This document shows, in pieces, positions 23,976 through 35,680 of a stretch of 64,000 bases of DNA. Source of the DNA: Neisseria sp. KEM232 (GTDB taxonomy: Bacteria > Pseudomonadota > Gammaproteobacteria > Burkholderiales > Neisseriaceae); contig NZ_CP022527.1 in NCBI RefSeq assembly GCF_002237445.1, forward strand, positions 62,001 through 126,000. Direction: 5' to 3'. Below the pieces are notes generated by a model, which was given only the letters and a program-made list of their open reading frames with translations, was not told where the DNA came from and made no database searches. How positions within the stretch are numbered: the first letter of the stretch is position 1; every line of letters starts with the position of its first letter. The translations under genes were made by a program, and so were the position numbers.

Positions 23976-25761
23976 ACGGCAAAACGATCCGTGGGGCTTC
24001 GCGCTGCTTTTGGCGGCGTTTTCCCTGATTGCGGTTGTGCCTTTCCTGTCGATTTGGCGGGTGGGGCCGCAGCCGGGTTTTTATTTGGAAAGCGGCTCGC
24101 TGCTGTTTGCGCTGCTGTTGGTGCTGCTGACCTTTGCTTTTGGCCGTCTGAACGTGCTGCCGCCGCGCGGCACGGTGTTTTTTCTGGCGCTGGCGCTGTT
24201 TTGGCATGTGCACGCGCGGGCGGTGGGCGCGGATTATTTCGGGCTGTCGGACTTGGCGGTATGGACGTTTGTCGCGCTGTCGCTGGCCTCGTGGGCGTGC
24301 CGCGGCTGGGTGCTGTCGCTGGGGCAGGAGAGGGCGGTGGCGGCGCTGGCTTGGGCGCTGGCCGTCGGCGGCTGTTTGCAGGCGGCGGTGGCGCTGATGC
24401 AGTATTTGGGCTGGACGGCGCATTTCACGGGTTATTTGGCGCGGGGTTCGGCGTCGAATATCACGGGGCAGCTCGGCCAGCGCAACCATTTGGGACATTA
24501 TCTGATGTGGGGGCTGCTGTCGGTGTCGTACCTGTGGGCGCAGCGGCGTCTTGCGGCGGTTGTGGCGTTGCCGGCGGTGTTGTTTCTCACGGGGACGATG
24601 GGCTTGGTGAATTCGCGCACCATGCTGCTTTATGTGCTGGCGGCGGGGGCGCTGGCGGCGCTGTGGCGGCTGCGGCAGGGCAGGGCGGGCAACCGTCTGT
24701 TTCTGACGATGCTGTTTTCGCTGGCGATGCTGGTGGCCGTGCAGCTGTCGCTCAATACGGTGCTGGGTTGGCTGGGCGCGGGGCAGGTGGAAACGGCCTT
24801 GCAGCGCGTGGAAAGCAGCTCGTTTGCCATGTCGGCGCGCGATTTGGAATGGCGCGATGCCTGGCGCGTGTTCCTTTCCGCGCCCGTGTGGGGGCACGGT
24901 TGGGACAGCTTTTCATTGCAGGGCTTTCTGGCCGCCGAGTTTCCCGACGGCTACAGCCCCAACGGCATCAGCGTGCTGTTTACCCATTCGCACAATATCG
25001 TCTTGCAACTTCTGGCCGAGATGGGGCTGGCGGGCACGCTTTTGGTGTTCGGCGGCGCGTTGTGGACGGTGTGGCCGTATTTCAAACGGCCTGCCGCCGA
25101 TGCCGCGCTGCTGCCTTTGGCGCTGATGGCGGTGAGCCTGTGCCACAGCATGCTGGAATATCCGCTGTGGTATGTCTATTTTCTGACGCCGTTTGCCCTG
25201 ATGATGTCGCTCGCGCCGACCCGGCGGCCGCCTTTTCAGACGGCCTTCGGTCTGGTTGCCATGCTGCCCGCCGCTGCCGCGCTGGTGATCGCCGCCGGCA
25301 TCGTCAAACTTGGTTTCACTTATGCCGACCTTGTGTATTTCGACAAACGCGGCAAAGACGACAGCCCGATGGAAACCTACCGCAAAATCGACGGCCTGCG
25401 CGCCATCGCCGCGAAAGAGCCGCTCTTGGCCTATTACGCCGAACTCTCGCTCACCCGCCGCGCCTCGCCGTCGGACAACGTGGTCAAACCATGGGCGGAA
25501 GCCGCCGCCAACCGCGCCCTGCGCCACCGCCCCTACGCCACCGCCGTCCAATACGGCCTCTACCAATACCGCGCGGGCAACCGCTACACCGCCGAACAGT
25601 GGCTCAACCGGCTCTACCGCTACTATCCGACTTCGATGAAACAGTATGCCGCGCAAATCCACCGCTCGCCTCACTTTGCCGCGCTCTATCCCGACCTCTA
25701 CCGCGCGTGCAACGAATACCAAAAGCTCAAACCGCGCACCGAAAGCTGCCCGCAGCCGTGA
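23965..25761 (+). CDS. pglL: O-oligosaccharyltransferase PglL
   Basis: A 598-residue inner-membrane ligase that transfers lipid-linked glycans onto serines of pilin and many periplasmic proteins. About 11-12 helices occupy residues 10-450. The periplasmic loop carries the Wzy_C-type motif FTHSHNIVLQLLAEMG with histidines at about 341 and 343, one of which is essential in meningococcal PglL. A soluble, TPR-like C-terminal region follows (YNEAL-like repeats replaced by WAEAAANRALRHRPY and RAGNRYTAEQWLNRLY). The ATG at 23965 follows GGGGAGGCGGCG and overlaps the DUF2069 stop. The length agrees with the meningococcal enzyme (about 604). Other pgl genes are not in the window. Confidence 0.9.
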   Translation: MRVERQNDPWGFALLLAAFSLIAVVPFLSIWRVGPQPGFYLESGSLLFALLLVLLTFAFGRLNVLPPRGTVFFLALALFWHVHARAVGADYFGLSDLAVWTFVALSLASWACRGWVLSLGQERAVAALAWALAVGGCLQAAVALMQYLGWTAHFTGYLARGSASNITGQLGQRNHLGHYLMWGLLSVSYLWAQRRLAAVVALPAVLFLTGTMGLVNSRTMLLYVLAAGALAALWRLRQGRAGNRLFLTMLFSLAMLVAVQLSLNTVLGWLGAGQVETALQRVESSSFAMSARDLEWRDAWRVFLSAPVWGHGWDSFSLQGFLAAEFPDGYSPNGISVLFTHSHNIVLQLLAEMGLAGTLLVFGGALWTVWPYFKRPAADAALLPLALMAVSLCHSMLEYPLWYVYFLTPFALMMSLAPTRRPPFQTAFGLVAMLPAAAALVIAAGIVKLGFTYADLVYFDKRGKDDSPMETYRKIDGLRAIAAKEPLLAYYAELSLTRRASPSDNVVKPWAEAAANRALRHRPYATAVQYGLYQYRAGNRYTAEQWLNRLYRYYPTSMKQYAAQIHRSPHFAALYPDLYRACNEYQKLKPRTESCPQP

Positions 25762-25865
25762 GCGCAGGCCGTCTGAAAAGGCAAAAGGCCGTCTGAAAAA
25801 CGGGCGGACGGGGTTCGGCTCCGCCGAAGCTGTGTTTTCAGACGGCCTTCTTATGCCGCATGGCT

Positions 25866-25871
25866 TATAAT
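25866..25871 (+). promoter_or_regulatory. -10 element of pgi
   Basis: TATAAT in GGCTTATAATCGCCCCC, 32 bases before the pgi ATG. A DUS ends just upstream, so this short segment is the core promoter. Confidence 0.55.
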
Positions 25872-25902
25872 CGCCCCCTTTTTTATCCGCCGTTTCCCCA
25901 CC

Positions 25903-27480
25903 ATGCCCATCACCCAAACCGCTGCCTGGCAGGCACTCGAACAACACCGCCGCGACACCGCGTCCCTCACCATCAGCCAACGCTTCGCCGCCGAGCCCGA
26001 CCGCTTCGAACGCATGCACGGGCAGCTGCACGGCCTGCTGGTCGATTACAGCAAAAACCGCATCGGCGAAGACACCCTGCAATTATTGTGCGCCCTCGCC
26101 GAAACCGCCCGCCTGCCCGAAAAAATGCAGGCCATGCGCCGCGGCGACGCCGTCAATGCCAGCGAAAACCGCGCCGCCCTGCACACCGCCCTGCGCCTGC
26201 CCGCCGATGCCGCCCCTGTGTATGTGCACGGCGAAAACGTCCTGCCCGCCATGCACGGCGAACTGGCGCGCGCCCTTGCCTTTGCCGACAGCCTGAACGA
26301 CGGCTCCTACGCCAATTCAGACGGCCTCCCCTTCACCGACCTCGTCAACATCGGCATCGGCGGCTCCGACCTCGGCGCGCGCACCGCCGTCGAAGCCCTC
26401 GCCCCCTATCACGGCAGGCTGCGCGTGCACTTTGCCGCCAATATCGACGGCGCCGAACTGGCCTCCGTCCTCGAACGCTGCACGCCCGCGCAAACCCTGT
26501 TCGTCGTCGCCAGCAAAAGCTTCACCACCCCCGAAACCCTGCTCAACGCCCGCGCCGCCCGCGCCTGGCTGCTGGACAACGGCATCGGCGAGGCCGCCCT
26601 GCCCCGCCACTTCGCTGCCGTGTCCGCCAATGCCGAAGCCGTGCGCGCCTTCGGCATCGCCGAAGAAAACCGCTTTGCCATGTCCGACTGGGTGGGCGGC
26701 CGCTACTCCGTCTGGTCGCCCGTCGGCCTGCCGCTGATGGCCGCCGTCGGCGCGCAGAACTTCCGCGACTTCCTCGCCGGCGCGCACGCCGTGGACGAAC
26801 ACTTCTTCAACACCCCGCTGCGCCGCAACATCCCTGTCCTCCTCGGCCTGATTTCCCTGTGGTACAACAACTTCCACGGCGCGCAAACCCACGCCGTCAT
26901 CCCCTACACCCACCTCTTGCGCAGCCTGCCCGCCCATTTGCAGCAGCTTGATATGGAAAGCAACGGCAAACACACCCTTTCAGACGGCCGCCCCGCCCGC
27001 TGCGACACCGGCAGCATTATTTGGGGCAGCGAAGGCGTCAACTGCCAGCATGCCTATTTCCAACTGCTGCACCAGGGCACGCGCCTGATTCCCGTCGACT
27101 TCATCGTCCCCGCCGACACCCCCTATCCGCAGGAAAACCGCGCCTTCGCCGCCGCCAACGCCTTCGCCCAGGCCGAAGCCCTGATGGCGGGTAAAAGCAG
27201 CGGTGAGCCGCACCGCAGCTTCGAGGGCAACCGACCCAGCAACACCCTGCTGGCCGAACGCCTCGACCCCTTCACCCTCGGCATGCTCATCGCCCTCTAC
27301 GAACACCGCGTCTTCGTCCAAGCCGCCGTGTGGGACATCAACCCCTTCGACCAATGGGGCGTGGAATACGGCAAAGTGCTGGCCAAAACCATTCTCGCCG
27401 AACTGGAAAACGGCGTCCCGGCCGCACACGATGCCTCCACCGCCGCCCTGATCGCCCGTTTCAAGCAACAGGCCGTCTGA
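25903..27480 (+). CDS. pgi: Glucose-6-phosphate isomerase
   Basis: A 525-residue Pgi converting glucose-6-phosphate and fructose-6-phosphate. Signatures include LVNIGIGGSDLGARTAVEAL near residues 146-165, ASKSFTTPETLLNA, GGRYSVWSPVGLP, MESNGKH and the PROSITE-like WDINPFDQWGVEYGKVLAK near the C-terminus. It is slightly shorter than the 545-550 residues common in the family, but no motif is missing. The gene ends with CAG GCC GTC TGA, so a DUS provides the stop codon. Some Neisseria carry two pgi genes; only one is seen here. Confidence 0.93.
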   Translation: MPITQTAAWQALEQHRRDTASLTISQRFAAEPDRFERMHGQLHGLLVDYSKNRIGEDTLQLLCALAETARLPEKMQAMRRGDAVNASENRAALHTALRLPADAAPVYVHGENVLPAMHGELARALAFADSLNDGSYANSDGLPFTDLVNIGIGGSDLGARTAVEALAPYHGRLRVHFAANIDGAELASVLERCTPAQTLFVVASKSFTTPETLLNARAARAWLLDNGIGEAALPRHFAAVSANAEAVRAFGIAEENRFAMSDWVGGRYSVWSPVGLPLMAAVGAQNFRDFLAGAHAVDEHFFNTPLRRNIPVLLGLISLWYNNFHGAQTHAVIPYTHLLRSLPAHLQQLDMESNGKHTLSDGRPARCDTGSIIWGSEGVNCQHAYFQLLHQGTRLIPVDFIVPADTPYPQENRAFAAANAFAQAEALMAGKSSGEPHRSFEGNRPSNTLLAERLDPFTLGMLIALYEHRVFVQAAVWDINPFDQWGVEYGKVLAKTILAELENGVPAAHDASTAALIARFKQQAV

Positions 27481-27499
27481 AAAACGGAGGTGCATATGA

Positions 27500-27543
27500 A
27501 AAAGGCCGTCTGAAACCCTGTCGGACAAGGTTTCAGACGGCCT
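27500..27543. terminator. Inverted DUS pair after pgi
   Basis: AAAAGGCCGTCTGAAACC, a short loop, and GGTTTCAGACGGCCTC. It terminates pgi. Confidence 0.65.
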
Positions 27544-27556
27544 CTTGCCGTATTTT

Positions 27557-27662
27557 TATAGTGAGCCAAAATAAAAAATATACGGCGTTGCTGCGCCTTG
27601 CCGTATTACCCATACTGTCTGCGGCTTGCTGCCTTGTATCTTTTCTATTTTGGCTCACTATA
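27557..27662. repeat. Correia-like element with variant ends, copy 1
   Basis: A 106-bp element bounded by TATAGTGAGCCAAAATA and its complement. The inner sequence (TACGGCGTTG, then CGCCTTGCCGTA, ATACTGTCTGCGGCTTGC, GCCTTGTATC) resembles the core of the Correia repeat (CREE) of pathogenic Neisseria. The terminal repeats differ: the classical TATAGTGGATTAA is here TATAGTGAGCCAAAA. Ends carry TA, consistent with TA target duplication. A second copy is at 48494-48599. It is in the gap between pgi and purL. Confidence 0.82.
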
Positions 27663-27895
27663 AAAGCCCTTGGCTGCAAACCCGATAGCCGGAATGTTTG
27701 GAAGGCTCGTTGCGTCTCAATCTGCCGTCTGAAACGGGCTTGCAGTTTTCCCACAGGGACTTCCTTTGGCCGCAGACGGCCTTTTGCCGCAGCCTGCGAC
27801 AAAACGGTTGCGACACAATTCGCGGGTTTGCAAAAAGGCCGTCTGAAAGCCCCCTTTCAGACGGCCTAAGCGTTTTCAGACGGCCTTTCTCCTTA
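27663..27895. other. Intergenic DUS-rich segment after the Correia-like element
   Basis: Between the Correia-like element and the purL stop lie four or five DUS copies (27719-27885) with degenerate neighbours, including an inverted pair just after purL (27836-27866). No gene or other structure is apparent. Confidence 0.6.
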
Positions 27896-31861
<3,966 letters not shown>

Positions 31862-32118
31862 GGCTGGGCTCTTCAAAACGGAGTTGGAAAAGGCGCGCAT
31901 TATACGACGGGCGGGCGCGGCGTGGGCGGTGCGGACGGTAAAAATGCAGACAATCGGCCGGATGCCGCCGCACGGTTTTGTCGGCAGCTTTTCCGATCGC
32001 GCCGCCGATTGAAGCGCATGTGCCTTTGTGTTACTTTCGCCGCCTTTCAAACCCCGCTTTCAGACGGCCTTTGCAGGAGATGAGGCCGTCTGAAAGCCCC
32101 GACCCGACAGGTGTTCTC

Positions 32119-32457
32119 ATGAAAAAAATCGAAGCCATCATCAAACCCTTCAAACTCGACGACGTGCGCGAGGCGCTCACCGACATCGGCATCACCGGCA
32201 TGACCGTTACCGAAGTCAAAGGGTTCGGCCGCCAGAAAGGCCACACCGAGGTCTACCGCGGCGCGGAATACGCCGTCGACTTCCTGCCCAAAGTCAAAAT
32301 CGAACTGGTTTTGCGCGATGAGCAGGTCGACCAGGTGGTGGACGTGATTATCGAAACCGCCCGCTCCGGCAAAATCGGCGACGGCAAAATCTTCATCATC
32401 CCCGTCGAAGAAGCCGTGCGCATCCGCACCGGCGAGCGGGCGGATTCGGCGGTGTAA
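32119..32457 (+). CDS. glnB: Nitrogen regulatory protein P-II, GlnB
   Basis: A 112-residue PII signal protein that senses 2-oxoglutarate, ATP/ADP and glutamine and controls GlnE, NtrB and other targets. It has exactly the family length, starts MKKIEAIIKPFKLDDV, and has the T-loop tyrosine Y51 (EVYRGAEYAVD) that GlnD uridylylates. The C-terminal signature GDGKIFIIPVEEAVRIRTGE is complete. The ATG at 32119 is preceded by a poor ribosome site and two DUS copies. It is divergent from purL with about 256 bases between starts, which contain DUS copies and presumably both promoters. Confidence 0.94.
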   Translation: MKKIEAIIKPFKLDDVREALTDIGITGMTVTEVKGFGRQKGHTEVYRGAEYAVDFLPKVKIELVLRDEQVDQVVDVIIETARSGKIGDGKIFIIPVEEAVRIRTGERADSAV

Positions 32458-32688
32458 ACGTGTCTGCGCGGCAGGAGGCCGTCTGAAAAAGGCCGTCTGA
32501 AACCTCGGATTGGAGTTTCAGACGGCCTCTGTGTACCTGCCTCTGTGTACCTGTACGTTTCCCTACGCTTCCCCGCAAAGCCGCCAGCCGCGTGCGTTGC
32601 TGCGCAACACACCCTACCGGTACCGTAAAGGCCGTCTGAAAGCCTCAAACTGCTTTTCAGACGGCCTTTGCGGCGGGCGGGTGCCGAA
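32458..32688. other. Intergenic DUS cluster between glnB and the Slam gene
   Basis: It contains a tandem direct DUS pair, an inverted copy (32475-32527), and a second inverted pair (32629-32668) that ends at the convergent Slam gene. Both pairs can form terminators. No gene is seen. Confidence 0.6.
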
Positions 32689-34203
32689 TCAGAATTCTTT
32701 TTCCAGAGTCAGCAATACCTGTTTTTTGTTGCGGGGGAAGGCGTAGATATTGCTTTTGACTTTGAGATAGGAAAATTCCAGCTTGGGTGTGATGCCGCCG
32801 GGCAGCCATTTTTCTTTCCAAACCGAGGCATCGGCATAAATTTCTTTGTCGCGGCGGATGTCGCCGCCGTAGAGGGTGGCGGGGTTGGCGAAGCGGCGGG
32901 AGACGTGGCGGCCGCCGATGCGGAAGTTGATACCGTTGTCGAAGCGGTAGAGTGTGCCGAGGCTGAGCGAGCGGCGGGTGGAGGTTTCTTCTTTGTCGCG
33001 GGTGTTTTCGCGCTGTACGGCTGCGCCGCCGAAAACAAACCAGTTGCCCGTCAGGGCGTAAACGGAAGACAGGGAGAGGCTGTTGGCGGTGCTGTCGTAG
33101 CCTTCGTAACGCTCGTCGCGGTATTTTCTGCGCAGCGCGGAATACGAGCCCGAGAGTTGCAGGCGGGGCGTGACCCAGCGGCTTGCCGATGCCGCTGCGC
33201 CGATGCTGCGGCTGTACGGTCTGCCGCCGAGCCATGAGGCGGAGACAAGCGGGGTGAGGGTGAAGGTGTTGTTCAGGTTTTGGTATTTGTAGCCCGCGTC
33301 TGCCGAGAGGGAAAATTCGTTGTCTTCGTGCCGGCCCGGATAATGCACGCCGTCGGCTTCGATGTTGAAGCCGATGTTGTGGTTGCCCGAGAGGTTAAAG
33401 TCTTTTTGCAGTTGCGCACCGTAACTGTAGCCGTGGCCGGAACGGGGCAGGCTTTCGGGATCGCGCGGCAGTTTGTAGTAGTAGGTTACGCCGTCGATAA
33501 CGGCAAACGGCCACAGGAAGTAGTCGTTGGAGGTGGCGTTGTTGGTGTTGCTGCTGTATTGCAGGCCGCCGCGCAGCTTGAACTGCCACGGATTGGCCTG
33601 TTTCACGGCCTGCAAATAGGCGTCGGCTTGTGCGGCGGCTTCCGGTTCGATGTCTTCCTTTTTTACCTGCCCGAATTCTTTTGCCGCATCCCGATAGGCG
33701 CGGTTTTCAAACAGCATGCCTGCCAAATCGAGGCGGACATAGCTCAAATCGGGCTGTTTGTCCAAGATTTTGCGATAGGTTTTGATGGCTTTGCCGTGCT
33801 TGCCCTGAGCGCGCCAAAGCGCGCCTTGAACAAAATCGTACATAACGGGATCGTGGCCGGGAATGTCGCGGTAGAAACCCATGATGTGTTCCAGCGTATC
33901 CCAGTCTTCGCGCAGCATGGCGGTGTTCAGGATGTGGTTGGCGATTTCGGGATTTTTTTTCAAATCTTCGTCGCTTAAATCAGGCGTGTCGTCTTCCTGT
34001 GCGCCGTCGGTATTTTTTCTGCGCAGGCTGTCGTTGCGCTCGATCTGCTGCTGCCGATAGCCGATATCGCCGCCCACGTCGCGGAAAATACCGAAATCGT
34101 CGCGGATGCTTGTTTTGGCTGACGGATCGTCGGCCAAGGCGGTTTGCTGTGTCAGCAGCAGGAGGAGGGAAAGGCTGAGCGGGCGGATGTGTGTCCGATA
34201 CAT
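32689..34203 (-). CDS. Slam-family outer-membrane translocon (surface lipoprotein assembly modifier, DUF560)
   Basis: A 504-residue Slam-type protein. A signal peptide (MYRTHIRPLSLSLLLLLTQQTALA) is followed by a periplasmic TPR-like domain to about residue 215 (YDFVQGALWRAQGKHGKAIKTYRKIL and RLDLAGMLFENRAYRDAAKEF). The rest is a beta-barrel of alternating strands ending in phenylalanine (KKQVLLTLEKEF), the outer-membrane insertion signal. Slams deliver lipoproteins such as TbpB and HpuA, or soluble hemophores, to the surface. I chose the ATG at 34203; an upstream GTG would add 13 residues. The putative substrate gene lies 141 bases upstream on the same strand. Confidence 0.85.
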   Translation of the reverse strand: MYRTHIRPLSLSLLLLLTQQTALADDPSAKTSIRDDFGIFRDVGGDIGYRQQQIERNDSLRRKNTDGAQEDDTPDLSDEDLKKNPEIANHILNTAMLREDWDTLEHIMGFYRDIPGHDPVMYDFVQGALWRAQGKHGKAIKTYRKILDKQPDLSYVRLDLAGMLFENRAYRDAAKEFGQVKKEDIEPEAAAQADAYLQAVKQANPWQFKLRGGLQYSSNTNNATSNDYFLWPFAVIDGVTYYYKLPRDPESLPRSGHGYSYGAQLQKDFNLSGNHNIGFNIEADGVHYPGRHEDNEFSLSADAGYKYQNLNNTFTLTPLVSASWLGGRPYSRSIGAAASASRWVTPRLQLSGSYSALRRKYRDERYEGYDSTANSLSLSSVYALTGNWFVFGGAAVQRENTRDKEETSTRRSLSLGTLYRFDNGINFRIGGRHVSRRFANPATLYGGDIRRDKEIYADASVWKEKWLPGGITPKLEFSYLKVKSNIYAFPRNKKQVLLTLEKEF

Positions 34204-34344
34204 GGGAATCCCCGAGAATGTTTGCAGAGGAATGGTTTGCACAGAGTGCCGGAATGTTTCAGACGGCCTGACGGAAAAGGCCGTCTGAAATACGGGCGTG
34301 AAAAAAGCGGATTGCGCGTCGCAACCCGCTTTTGCAAGGGCGTA

Positions 34345-35337
34345 TCAGCGTTTGCCGATGATGGCCACGCCGCCGACGCGGTCGGGCAGTCCGTTGACGA
34401 AGCCGGCAACTTCTTCGCCGTTCGGGCCGTACACGTTCAGGGTGTAGTGCGGGTCAACTTTGCCGTAGATACTTTCCTTATGCTTGCTTACAACTTCTTG
34501 ATAAGCAGCTTGGGCGGCAGCAGTGTTGGTAATATACTGCTTGCCTTTTTCAGTAGCGGCTGCACCGCGCACTTCCGCTTTGCCATTGGTTACGCCCAAT
34601 GTGCCGTTGGCATTGGCGACAATCGGAGCTTCTTTCAATGTGCCGGCTACATTAATAAAACGATTGATATTTTTACCTTTTTCTGATGCTAGGTTCGGGT
34701 TCTTAGAACCTTCAATCCATGCAGCGGGCACCAGCAGCTTGTTCAGCGTAAAATCACCCTTGCCGCGTTTGCTTGCCAGATCGATCTGATAGTTGAAATC
34801 GCCCTGCGGGAAGTTGGTAAAGGCCACACCGTGATAGCGGAAAGTACCCGATTTCGGCAGGTTGGCGAGTTTGGTGTTGTCGCCGACGATGTGTTTGACA
34901 AAATTACGGTTTTTGTATTTGGTGCCGTCCGATTTCAGCTTGGTAACGTTGGCCAGAACACCGGAATATTTCTGCCGGTAGATTCTGTATACCACGTTTG
35001 AATCCGTACCTGCCGAGCCGTTGTTGCCGAGCTTGGTTTTGTCGTTGTAGGCCGGGTCTTTCGCCTGCGCGTTGTGCAGTTTGTCGGGTGCGAAAGTGTT
35101 CAGCGCGATGGTGGTCTGCGTTACCTTGCGGCCGTTCTGTCCGGCAACGGCGGTGGATGGGCCGTAGGTTTGGCGGCCATAGGTGAATGAACCGGCATAT
35201 ACGCCGTCAACAGATTTGTCGTAGGGCGAATGCTCGTTCAGGTTTACGCGCCAGCCGTTCCAATCTACGGCGGAAGCCGATTGGGTGGCGAAGAGGGCTG
35301 CAATGAGGGCGAGGGATTTAAGAGAATTTGCTGCCAT
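34345..35337 (-). CDS. Secreted Slam-substrate-like protein (hemophilin-type hemophore candidate)
   Basis: A 330-residue exported protein. The signal peptide is MAANSLKSLALIAALFATQSASA, and the mature start is VDWNGWR with no lipobox cysteine, so it is soluble rather than lipidated. The C-terminal ~130 residues look like the eight-stranded barrel of Slam substrates: KGDFTLNKLLVPAAWIEG, then NVYGPNGEEVAGFVNGL and the ending VGGVAIIGKR, reminiscent of TbpB, fHbp and HphA ends. The N-terminal ~150 residues (HSPYDKSVDGVYAGSFTYG) would be the ligand domain; no close relative is recognised. The ribosome site AGGAG is 14 bases before the ATG. It sits between a TonB receptor and a Slam gene, so surface release and delivery of heme or a metal chelate are inferred. 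Confidence 0.68.
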   Translation of the reverse strand: MAANSLKSLALIAALFATQSASAVDWNGWRVNLNEHSPYDKSVDGVYAGSFTYGRQTYGPSTAVAGQNGRKVTQTTIALNTFAPDKLHNAQAKDPAYNDKTKLGNNGSAGTDSNVVYRIYRQKYSGVLANVTKLKSDGTKYKNRNFVKHIVGDNTKLANLPKSGTFRYHGVAFTNFPQGDFNYQIDLASKRGKGDFTLNKLLVPAAWIEGSKNPNLASEKGKNINRFINVAGTLKEAPIVANANGTLGVTNGKAEVRGAAATEKGKQYITNTAAAQAAYQEVVSKHKESIYGKVDPHYTLNVYGPNGEEVAGFVNGLPDRVGGVAIIGKR

Positions 35338-35680
35338 GTTAGAATACTCCTATAAAAGGCAAAAAATGAAAGAAAAAGCGCGTAGCGCATTCCCGTTTCT
35401 TGATCCGCTGCTCCCCGAAACTGAAATTTTAAGAGACAGCAACGGGTCAAGTTTTTTTTTCCGCATTGCTGCGGGAATTCTGTTTTATGGCTTGGGTTCT
35501 GAAATGGCGGCTGATGCCGCTTTTTTGTTGCCTGCCGGAAATTACGGCGGCTTACGGCGGCGTTTGGATTTAATGTAACGAATGAATATTAATCCTACAA
35601 ATTAACAGAGCGCAAGCAAAAACAGATAAAATAACCATATTTATTTTAATACTGTTGCTTTATGTGAATAAATTTTTATA
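35338..35680. other. A+T-rich gap between the receptor and the secreted-protein gene
   Basis: 343 bases, much poorer in G+C than the surroundings. It holds a plus-strand-oriented hairpin (GGCGGCTGATGCCGC then TTTTTT, about 35506-35526), a small palindrome GCGCGTAGCGC, and A+T-rich runs near 35560-35660 that could contain a promoter or Fur site for the secreted-protein gene. I could not fix either. No gene is present. Confidence 0.5.

Noticed and set aside
25860..26951. Plus-strand 363-codon frame over pgi
   Set aside because: Arginine/proline-rich shadow of pgi in another frame.
27491..27510. ATG AAA AAG GCC GTC TGA preceded by GGAGG, a five-codon frame
   Set aside because: Formed by a DUS behind a chance ribosome-like site; nothing else supports a peptide.
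27557..27662. Complete insertion sequence
   Set aside because: Only 106 bases with no transposase; it is a non-autonomous Correia-like element.
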